From: Chryseobacterium gleum
Lineage (GTDB): Bacteria; Bacteroidota; Bacteroidia; Flavobacteriales_D; Sanyastnellaceae
Direction of reading: 5' to 3'
Length of the DNA: 8,586 nucleotides
Assembly: GCA_943330925.2 (NCBI GenBank)
Contig: CALQJP020000082.1
Span: 1-8,586 of the forward strand
Under the pieces are notes generated by a model that saw only the letters and a program-made list of their open reading frames with translations, was not told where the DNA came from and did no database searches. How positions within the stretch are numbered: the stretch's first letter is position 1; the number at the start of each line of letters is the position of its first letter. Below are positions 1 through 5,796 of this stretch, in pieces. The position numbers and the translations under genes were made by a program.

Positions 1-1914
1 GATAACGATGGTTTCCGCGGCTCTAAATCGGCCACTACGGGCGAGCGCGAATACACGGTGCCAAGCGAAGAAGAATTGGAAGAAAATATTGAGCAGAAAA
101 ACGAAGACATTAAAGACAAGCTCGAAGAAAGCATCAAAGAAGCGAAAGAACTGGAAAAACAACTGGAGGAACTACAACGCCAGCTGCTCGACAAAAAGGA
201 AATGAACTGGCAAGACAAGAAGAAGCTTGAGGAGCTGATGAAACGCCAGCAAGAATTGCAAAAACAAGTAGAGGAAATTCAGGAACAGAACGAACAAAAG
301 AACCAGCAGGAAAACGAGTTCAATCAACCCAATGAAAAGCTGCAGGAAAAACAGAAACAACTGCAAGACTTGATGGAGCAAGTGATGACTCCTGAGCTGC
401 AAAAGATGATGGACGAAATGCAGCGCCTCATGGAGGAGCTCAATAAAGAAGAGATTCAGAAAGAGCTCGACAAAATGGATCTGACGAACGAAGATCTCGA
501 AAAAGAACTTGATCGTGCGCTGGAACAATTCAAACAACTAGAGTTTGAGCAAAAAATGGAGAAGGCTGTGGAGAAGCTGGAAAAGCTTGCAGAAGAACAG
601 GAAAAACTTGCCAACGACAGCGAGCAAAAAGACTCCAAAAGCGAGGACTTAAAATCGAAACAAGACTCGCTCAACAAAGCCTTCGAAGAGCTCCAGAAAG
701 AAATGGATGAGCTCGAAAAACTAAACGAAGAACTTGAGAATCCGAACGGAATGCCCGATACGGAAAGTCAGGAGCAAGAAATTGAACAAGAGCAAAAGAA
801 GAGCAGCGACGAGTTGAGTAAAAGCAAAAAAAGCAACGCTTCCAAATCGCAAAAGAGTGCTGCGAAAAAAATGCAAGACATGGCCAATCAAATGCAAATG
901 GCCATGGATTCGCAAGAACAAGAGCAGCAAGAGGAAGACATGGAGTCTTTGCGCGCACTGCTAGAAAACATCATAACACTGAGCTTCGACCAGGAAGCCT
1001 TGATGAACAATTTTGGAAAGATCGACAGCAAAGACCCCAACTATAACAAGCTCGGACAAACACAGCGCAAGCTGAAGGATGATGCGAAGTTGGTGGAAGA
1101 CTCTTTGTTTGCTCTAAGCAAGCGTGTGCCTCAAGTAAGTGCGGCGGTTAATCGCGAGATCAACCTCGTTAATGAAAACATGGAAAAAGCGCTGTCCTCC
1201 ATTCCCGATCGACGCACTCCGGAAATAACCTCTTCACAGCAATACGTGATGACAAGTTTCAACAACCTTGCTTTGATGTTGGATGAGGCGCTCAAGCAAA
1301 TGCAACAACAATCTGCGAACAGCAAACCGGGTAGCGGCAGTTGCAACAAGCCCGGCGGAAGCGGCAGCAAGCCCAAGCCAAGCGCCGGTCAAATAAAAAA
1401 GATGCAGGAAGGACTTTCCAAGCAATTGGAGGAAATGAAGAAGCAAGGAAAGAATCAAGGGAAGAGCAATTCAGGAGGTCAACAAATGAGCAGGCAGCTT
1501 GCCGAGATGGCAGCCAAGCAGGCGGCCATTCGCAAGGCTGTTGAAGAAAAAGCCGCTGAGCTCAACCAGGACGGTAGCGGCAATGGCAATGAAATGAAGC
1601 AAATTGCGAAGGAAATGGAACAGCTGCAGAAAGACATCGTCAATAATCAAATATCAGAGGAGTCTATTCGACGTCAGCGCGACATTGAAATAAGGCTGCT
1701 CAAAGCAGAGGAAGCTGAGCGCACGCGCGATCGAGATAATGAGCGCAAAAGCAATGAAGCGCGCGATTATCCGGTTTCCAACCCCATGAAGTATGAAGAG
1801 TACATGCGCAAAAAGCAACAGGAAACCGAGTTGTTGAAAACTGTTCCGCCTACCCTTAAACCATACTACAAGGAAAAGGTAAATTCGTATTTCATTAAAT
1901 TAGGCGACCAATAA
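1..1914 (+). CDS. DUF4175-type long coiled-coil protein, C-terminal part (5' end outside window)
   Basis: The frame is open from base 1 to a TAA at 1912-1914 and gives 637 residues. The GTG at 58 is an internal Val codon, so the true start lies upstream of the window. Residues ~20-330 are almost entirely Glu, Gln, Lys, Leu and Met in heptad-like patterns with very few Gly or Pro, as in a long coiled coil. Around residues 440-460 a Gly/Ser/Pro/Lys linker (NSKPGSGSCNKPGGSGSKPKP region) carries the only visible Cys. A second helical Q/K/E-rich part and a compact aromatic end (LKPYYKEKVNSYFIKLGDQ) follow. From memory this matches the Bacteroidota DUF4175 family, proteins of roughly 1,100 residues with N-terminal membrane helices, which are not visible here. 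Function is unknown; the visible part would be a soluble scaffold. The next gene starts 6 bp downstream, so co-transcription is likely. Family call is fairly confident; function is not known. Confidence 0.8.
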   Translation, partial: DNDGFRGSKSATTGEREYTVPSEEELEENIEQKNEDIKDKLEESIKEAKELEKQLEELQRQLLDKKEMNWQDKKKLEELMKRQQELQKQVEEIQEQNEQKNQQENEFNQPNEKLQEKQKQLQDLMEQVMTPELQKMMDEMQRLMEELNKEEIQKELDKMDLTNEDLEKELDRALEQFKQLEFEQKMEKAVEKLEKLAEEQEKLANDSEQKDSKSEDLKSKQDSLNKAFEELQKEMDELEKLNEELENPNGMPDTESQEQEIEQEQKKSSDELSKSKKSNASKSQKSAAKKMQDMANQMQMAMDSQEQEQQEEDMESLRALLENIITLSFDQEALMNNFGKIDSKDPNYNKLGQTQRKLKDDAKLVEDSLFALSKRVPQVSAAVNREINLVNENMEKALSSIPDRRTPEITSSQQYVMTSFNNLALMLDEALKQMQQQSANSKPGSGSCNKPGGSGSKPKPSAGQIKKMQEGLSKQLEEMKKQGKNQGKSNSGGQQMSRQLAEMAAKQAAIRKAVEEKAAELNQDGSGNGNEMKQIAKEMEQLQKDIVNNQISEESIRRQRDIEIRLLKAEEAERTRDRDNERKSNEARDYPVSNPMKYEEYMRKKQQETELLKTVPPTLKPYYKEKVNSYFIKLGDQ

Positions 1915-1920
1915 TTCAAT

Positions 1921-2343
1921 ATGGCATCCGTAAACCGCACCCTACAATTTCCTTCAGTGTTGGAAAACATTCACATTGCCGAACAGCTAATCGACGATGT
2001 ATGCGCTGAGTTTCACGTGAAAGAAGACTACTACGGTGAATTACTTATCGCTATGACAGAAGCGGTAAACAACGCCATCGTGCATGGAAACAAAATGGAC
2101 GCATCTAAGATGGTGACCATTCACTTCACCGTGAACGAAAACAACTTGCGTTTCACCATTGAAGACGAGGGTCCTGGTTTTGACTACGACAATCTACCCG
2201 ATCCTACCGCGCCCGAAAACATTGAAAAACCCCACGGTCGCGGAGTGTTCCTCATGAAAAAACTAGCCGATAACTGTCTGTTTGAAGACAACGGCCGTGT
2301 TGTTATCTTGGAGTTCGCTGTTCTGGAAAACGCTGCCGTTTAA
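1921..2343 (+). CDS. RsbW/SpoIIAB-like HATPase (anti-sigma-factor-type ATP-binding protein)
   Basis: This 140-residue protein is a single GHKL ATPase domain of the HATPase_c_2 type, the size of anti-sigma kinases such as RsbW and SpoIIAB. The N-box is intact (TEAVNNAIVHGN, residues 46-57, with E47, N50 and N51). The G1 box is DEGPGFD (82-88) and the G2 box GRGVFLMKKLAD (106-117). All ATP/Mg contacts therefore seem present. In the known family such proteins bind a sigma factor or phosphorylate a STAS-domain antagonist; no sigma factor or STAS partner is encoded in this window, so the target is unknown. The ATG follows the coiled-coil gene by 6 bp without a Shine-Dalgarno sequence, suggesting an operon or translational coupling. 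The gene contains a parS-like palindrome (2009-2024, coding E-F-H-V-K-E), and its stop overlaps that of the converging gene. The domain call is secure; an anti-sigma role is inference. Confidence 0.88.
   Translation: MASVNRTLQFPSVLENIHIAEQLIDDVCAEFHVKEDYYGELLIAMTEAVNNAIVHGNKMDASKMVTIHFTVNENNLRFTIEDEGPGFDYDNLPDPTAPENIEKPHGRGVFLMKKLADNCLFEDNGRVVILEFAVLENAAV
2009..2024. promoter_or_regulatory. parS-like ParB-binding site 1 (inside HATPase gene)
   Basis: AGTTTCACGTGAAAGA matches the general bacterial parS consensus TGTTTCACGTGAAACA at 14 of 16 positions and contains a perfect 12-bp palindrome. It lies in coding sequence and reads E-F-H-V-K-E. Intragenic parS sites are known in other bacteria. 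ParB binding here is inferred from the word and from its repetition nearby. Confidence 0.6.
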
Positions 2344-3134
2344 AAATCCCCGCACACAAACACCGGTGTTCCTTGCGTGTTGGTAAGCAACAGCTCCTTG
2401 TCTGCCTTCAACATTAGAAACCCATTGTCTGCTACTTCTGAAAGCGTAGCTATAAGTCCTATTCCATTCTTGGCGGCGTAATCAAGTGTTTGACGAGCAA
2501 AGCCCATTGAATGATTGTTGGGCTCTTCTTTCACATGGCTAAACCGAATTCCCTTTGCTTTGAAAGCCTTCTTCGCTGCATCGAAGTTTTGAAGAATCTC
2601 TTGCTCAACATCGCCAAAGTACTTATCTATTTCGTAAAAAACCACTTCGCTATCGCATTCTGCAGCCAAGCTGGTAACCTGTTCAATCAAGATGTTTGCA
2701 TGGTCGCTATGGGTGGCGGGAAAAAGAATTTTCGCAAAACCCTCCTCTCTGATTTCACTGTTCTCCTGAACAACCAAAAATGATTTATCGAGCGACTGAA
2801 CCAGGGATAAAATTCTCGCGCCAAACAAATGCTGTGTAATCCCTTTGACACCGTGCGTGCATAGCACAATCAGATCGGGGTTGATGTCCTCCAAGGCAGA
2901 CTTGAGAGCGGTCATGAGTCGACCATCTGCAAGATGTGTTTCCACTGGCAAGCTAACGCCCAGCTCTTCCGTTGCAAAAGCGCTTAACCGTGCGTGCTCT
3001 GCCTCATTGATTTCGTTTGAGGTCACGTTCAATACATGAATTCGAGGTCCTGCCAACTCTGCCAAGACGCGCGTTTGATTGAGGGCTTTTCTGCATCCCT
3101 CGGTGTAGTCCACCAATACAGCAATATTCTTCAT
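2340..3134 (-). CDS. tandem universal stress protein (two Usp domains)
   Basis: The 264-residue protein has two consecutive Usp (UspA-like) alpha/beta folds, about residues 1-125 and 134-264. The first begins MKNIAVLVDYTEG, with D9 in the usual nucleotide-contacting place, and has the loop THGVKGITQHLFGARI (93-108). In ATP-binding Usp proteins this loop ends in Gly-Ser/Thr, but here it ends Gly-Ala, so nucleotide binding by domain 1 is uncertain. Domain 2 starts near FAKILFPATHS and ends with a typical GTPVFVC strand (255-261), but has no Gly-rich loop. Double-domain Usp proteins are common in Bacteroidota; they are cytoplasmic and stress-linked. The start at 3134 is chosen because residues MKNIAVLVD form the first beta strand; an in-frame ATG at 3218 would add 28 residues with no Usp similarity. 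The stop overlaps the stop of the converging ATPase gene. Confidence 0.88.
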   Translation of the reverse strand: MKNIAVLVDYTEGCRKALNQTRVLAELAGPRIHVLNVTSNEINEAEHARLSAFATEELGVSLPVETHLADGRLMTALKSALEDINPDLIVLCTHGVKGITQHLFGARILSLVQSLDKSFLVVQENSEIREEGFAKILFPATHSDHANILIEQVTSLAAECDSEVVFYEIDKYFGDVEQEILQNFDAAKKAFKAKGIRFSHVKEEPNNHSMGFARQTLDYAAKNGIGLIATLSEVADNGFLMLKADKELLLTNTQGTPVFVCGDF

Positions 3135-3161
3135 GGGCGGTGAAATTAAATACACTCGAAG

Positions 3162-3177
3162 CATTTCACATGAAACA
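3162..3177. promoter_or_regulatory. degenerate parS-like word upstream of usp
   Basis: CATTTCACATGAAACA matches the parS consensus at 13 of 16 positions, but one mismatch falls in the central CACGTG (CACATG), which ParB proteins usually require. It lies about 28 bp upstream of the usp start codon. It may be a decayed site, a weak site or coincidence. Confidence 0.25.
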
Positions 3178-3353
3178 TGAACCAGATTTTCGTAAATCCA
3201 GCTCATTGCAAATGTCATTGACCTCTCAAACTCGAAGGCTCAACTAGAAACGGGTAGTTGCAGGGCTTCCCGACCAACGAAAGTTCCCGGTAAAAACAAT
3301 CGCTGAATCCGGCATCGCTTAACCGGCAAAGCCACATTTAACGTGTTCATATC

Positions 3354-3382
3354 TTGTTAATGGCGTCAAAAACGTAATTTCG
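3354..3382 (+). promoter_or_regulatory. candidate Bacteroidota promoter for ybeY-mnmG
   Basis: TTG at 3354-3356, an 18-nt spacer and TAATTTCG at 3375-3382 match the Bacteroidota consensus TTG-(17-23)-TAnnTTTG with one mismatch in the -7 element. Transcription would start at about 3387-3390, on or next to the ybeY ATG at 3390, implying a leaderless or nearly leaderless mRNA. This is a motif match only. Confidence 0.45.
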
Positions 3383-3389
3383 CGCCGTT

Positions 3390-3815
3390 ATGGCTATCTT
3401 ATTTCACACACTTGATGCTGACCCTCAACTGAAGCAAAAAAACGCTTTAAAACGATGGATAAGCGACTGCATTTTCCTTGAAAACAAGAAACCGGGAGAT
3501 ATCAATGTCATTTTCTGCTCAGACGACCATCTTCTCGAGATGAATCGAACCCATCTGAACCACGATTATTACACCGACATAATCACATTCGATTTTAGCC
3601 AAGGAAACACCGTTTCTGGCGATCTCTATATCAGTTTTGACCGTGTCAAAGACAATGCAAATCAAAACTGCGCACCACTTAAACATGAAACTTATCGTGT
3701 TATTATTCATGGAGTTATGCATTTATGTGGGTACAAAGACAAGCTAAAAAAAGATATCGCGCTCATGAGGCAACAAGAAGAAAAATGCCTCTCCAAAATC
3801 CAAAACTACATCTAA
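3390..3815 (+). CDS. ybeY: endoribonuclease YbeY, rRNA maturation factor
   Basis: This 141-residue protein has the length and features of YbeY (UPF0054), a metal-dependent single-strand endoribonuclease acting in 16S rRNA 3' maturation and late 30S quality control. Seen directly: the central FCSDDHLLEMNRTHLNHDYYTDIITFDF block, the GDLYIS strand, and the metal motif HGVMHLCGYKD. In the usual H-x3-H-x5-H motif the third ligand is His; here that position is Asp (the D of GYKD). I recall this substitution from Bacteroidota YbeY proteins generally, so it is probably a lineage variant, not a defect. An in-frame TAA at 3375-3377 closes the frame just upstream, so the ATG at 3390 is the earliest start codon. 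mnmG follows after 30 bp and is likely co-transcribed, and that spacer carries a parS-like site. Confidence 0.95.
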   Translation: MAILFHTLDADPQLKQKNALKRWISDCIFLENKKPGDINVIFCSDDHLLEMNRTHLNHDYYTDIITFDFSQGNTVSGDLYISFDRVKDNANQNCAPLKHETYRVIIHGVMHLCGYKDKLKKDIALMRQQEEKCLSKIQNYI

Positions 3816-3821
3816 AGCAAT

Positions 3822-3837
3822 CGTTTCACGTGGAACC
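3822..3837. promoter_or_regulatory. parS-like ParB-binding site 2 (ybeY-mnmG spacer)
   Basis: CGTTTCACGTGGAACC matches TGTTTCACGTGAAACA at 13 of 16 positions, and the known GTT(T/C)CACGTG(A/G)AAC core form throughout its inner 14 bases. It is the only good copy in non-coding DNA and fills about half of the 30-bp gap between ybeY and mnmG. It could also be read as an operator for mnmG, but the same word inside two coding regions favours parS. Confidence 0.65.
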
Positions 3838-3845
3838 TATTTTTT

Positions 3846-5720
3846 ATGGAAAGTTCATATGATATTATAGTTATCGGTGCTGGTCATGCCGGCAACGAAG
3901 CAGCGGCAGCTGCTGCTAATCTTGGAGCTCGTACCCTCTTGATTACCATGGACATGAACAAGATTGGTCAGATGAGCTGCAATCCTGCAATGGGCGGTAT
4001 TGCCAAGGGTCAAATCGTTCGAGAAATCGATGCACTTGGTGGATATTCCGGTATCGTATCCGATAGATCAGCCATTCAGTTTCGAATGCTCAATAAATCG
4101 AAAGGCCCGGCCATGTGGAGCCCACGTACACAAAACGACCGCATGCGTTTCGCTGAAGAATGGCGCAATATGCTGGAGGCTACACCTTTGGTTGACTTTT
4201 GGCAGGATATGGTAAGCGAAATAACGTTCGAAAACAACCGCATTACGGGTGTTACCACGGGTATGGGCATCCATTTCAACTGCAAATCTGTTATTGTTAC
4301 CAGTGGCACCTTTCTGAATGGTGTCATTCATATCGGAGAAAAGCAGTTTGGCGGCGGTAGAATGGGGGAGAAGCGGGCAGAAGGACTCACAGAACAACTG
4401 AATTCATTTGGTCTGCGCAGCGGCCGAATGAAAACCGGTACACCGCCTCGAATAGACGGCAGATCCTTGAATTACGCTCTCATGGAAGAGCAACCAGGCG
4501 ATACAGAGCCTTCTAAATTCAGCTATCTACCCATTACAAAACCACTTCAACAACAACGTTGCTGCTGGATTACCTATACCAACTCAACGGTTCACGATAT
4601 TTTGGCAACAGGCTTCGAAAAAAGCCCTATGTATTCGGGAAGAATTCAAGGTGTGGGCCCTCGCTACTGCCCGTCCATTGAGGACAAGATTACCCGTTTC
4701 GCCGACAAAGATCGCCACCAGATATTTGTTGAGCCGGAAGGCTGGAGCACAGTCGAAATTTATGTGAACGGATTCTCTACCAGCTTACCGGAAGAAGTCC
4801 AACTCCAGGCACTGCGCCACATCCCGGGCTTTGAACAAGCCAAAATGTTTCGACCCGGCTATGCTATTGAATACGACTACTTCCCGCCAGATCAACTCAA
4901 CCATTCTCTCGAATCAAAAGCAATTCCGGGACTGTTCCTTGCGGGCCAAATCAATGGAACAACAGGATACGAGGAAGCCGCATGCCAAGGGCTGATTGCG
5001 GGCATAAACGCCGCAAGACACGTACAGGAGAAAGAACCATTCATTCTCAACCGTGACGAGGCATACATTGGTGTTTTGATAGACGATCTCATCACAAAAT
5101 CGACCGACGAACCTTATCGCATGTTCACCAGCCGAGCAGAATTTCGAACGCTCCTGAGACAAGACAATGCCGATGAGCGCTTAACCGCTAAAGCAGCCGA
5201 ACTCGGACTCGCGAGCCCGGAACGCATATTTCACGTGGAACAAAAGCTTGCGGGCAAGAAAACCCTGCTTAAACACCTCGAAAAGCTTTCCATTGACCCA
5301 GAAACAGTCAACTCGACGCTTGAAAAACGCAATAGCGTCCCAATAACGCAAAAACTCAAGCTCAGCAGTATCTTGAGTAGGCCCGAGCTTCGTTTGTCGG
5401 ATTTTACCCCCTTATATCCATCCATCGTTGAAAGCATTGCCAATACTGGGGAGTTGGTTCCTGAAATTCTCGAACAAGCCGAAATCGAAGTAAAATACAG
5501 CGGCTATCTGGCGAAAGAGCGCGAAATGGCCGAAAAGCTTCTGCGTCTTGAGCACATCCGTTTCCCTAAGGGTTTCGATTTCCAAAAAGTCGGGAACATC
5601 AGCACGGAAGCAAGGCAAAAACTTACGGCAATCCAACCGGAAACCCTTGGCCAAGCATCTCGGATTAGCGGCGTCAATCCAGCCGATATTTCCATTTTAC
5701 TCATGCATTTGGGCAGATAG
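3846..5720 (+). CDS. mnmG: tRNA uridine-5-carboxymethylaminomethyl modification enzyme MnmG (GidA)
   Basis: The 624-residue protein is full length for MnmG, the FAD-dependent partner of MnmE. The complex adds the (carboxymethyl)aminomethyl group to C5 of wobble U34 in certain tRNAs, using methylenetetrahydrofolate and NADH. Seen: the FAD Rossmann motif GAGHAG (11-16); the family signature MSCNPAMGGIAKG with C45; GGGRMGEKRAEGLT (169-182); KTGTPPRIDG (196-205); GVGPRYCPSIEDK with C275; and the C-terminal SRISGVNPADISILLMHLGR. C45 and C275 correspond to the two functionally important cysteines of E. coli MnmG (C47 and C277). The ATG at 3846 directly precedes the first beta strand (YDIIVIGAG) and is preceded by T-rich DNA without a Shine-Dalgarno sequence. 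A parS-like site lies within codons 461-466 (5227-5242). A strong hairpin terminator follows the stop by 20 bp. Confidence 0.97.
   Translation: MESSYDIIVIGAGHAGNEAAAAAANLGARTLLITMDMNKIGQMSCNPAMGGIAKGQIVREIDALGGYSGIVSDRSAIQFRMLNKSKGPAMWSPRTQNDRMRFAEEWRNMLEATPLVDFWQDMVSEITFENNRITGVTTGMGIHFNCKSVIVTSGTFLNGVIHIGEKQFGGGRMGEKRAEGLTEQLNSFGLRSGRMKTGTPPRIDGRSLNYALMEEQPGDTEPSKFSYLPITKPLQQQRCCWITYTNSTVHDILATGFEKSPMYSGRIQGVGPRYCPSIEDKITRFADKDRHQIFVEPEGWSTVEIYVNGFSTSLPEEVQLQALRHIPGFEQAKMFRPGYAIEYDYFPPDQLNHSLESKAIPGLFLAGQINGTTGYEEAACQGLIAGINAARHVQEKEPFILNRDEAYIGVLIDDLITKSTDEPYRMFTSRAEFRTLLRQDNADERLTAKAAELGLASPERIFHVEQKLAGKKTLLKHLEKLSIDPETVNSTLEKRNSVPITQKLKLSSILSRPELRLSDFTPLYPSIVESIANTGELVPEILEQAEIEVKYSGYLAKEREMAEKLLRLEHIRFPKGFDFQKVGNISTEARQKLTAIQPETLGQASRISGVNPADISILLMHLGR
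5227..5242. promoter_or_regulatory. parS-like ParB-binding site 3 (inside mnmG)
   Basis: TATTTCACGTGGAACA matches TGTTTCACGTGAAACA at 14 of 16 positions. It encodes I-F-H-V-E-Q in mnmG, a stretch outside the recognised MnmG motifs, so protein conservation does not obviously force the sequence. The 12-base core TTTCACGTGGAA is identical to that of the spacer site at 3822-3837. Confidence 0.6.
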
Positions 5721-5740
5721 ATCATCCACTCAATAGAAAT

Positions 5741-5770
5741 GAAAAAGGACGCACTGCTGCGTCCTTTTTC
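5741..5770. terminator. bidirectional intrinsic terminator between mnmG and the aldehyde dehydrogenase gene
   Basis: GAAAAAGGACGCA (5741-5753) pairs perfectly over 13 bp with TGCGTCCTTTTTC (5758-5770) around a 4-base loop, CTGC. The stem ends in five T on the plus strand and, because the left arm is A-rich, in five U for a minus-strand transcript too. It lies 20 bp after the mnmG stop and 26 bp after the stop of the converging dehydrogenase gene, so it can serve both. Confidence 0.92.
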
Positions 5771-5796
5771 GTATGCTGGATATGCCGTTCGAATGA

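Larger units (their letters stand above)
3135..3389. other. 255-bp divergent intergenic region between usp and ybeY
   Basis: No credible gene is present. The region must hold the promoters for both flanking genes. For ybeY a reasonable Bacteroidota-type promoter lies at its right end (3354-3382). For usp I find only a weak -7 candidate, GACATTTG on the minus strand (3209-3216), without a well-spaced -33 TTG. A degenerate parS-like word lies at 3162-3177. I see no terminator hairpin or riboswitch. Confidence 0.6.

Noticed and set aside
58..60. GTG at 58 as the start of the coiled-coil protein
   Set aside because: The frame stays open to base 1 and the family is much longer, so this is an internal Val codon of a gene cut by the window edge.
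172..537. Long antisense ORF rich in Phe and Leu opposite the coiled-coil gene
   Set aside because: It is the complement of repetitive GAA/CAA/AAG codons, which always leaves the opposite strand open and reads as Leu/Phe. It has no independent gene features.
2527..2542. TTTCACATGG inside usp as a parS relative
   Set aside because: It has a mismatch in the central hexamer and most of the right arm is wrong (about 11 of 16 matches).
3135..3218. Upstream usp start at 3218, giving 292 residues
   Set aside because: The extra 28 residues have no Usp similarity and precede the canonical first beta strand at MKNIAVLVD; the ATG at 3134 gives a normal tandem Usp.
3135..3389. Possible replication origin next to the parS-like sites
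   Set aside because: I see no DnaA box (TTATNCACA or its complement) cluster and no AT-rich unwinding tract here, nor DnaA boxes elsewhere in the window. The origin may be nearby, but not in view.
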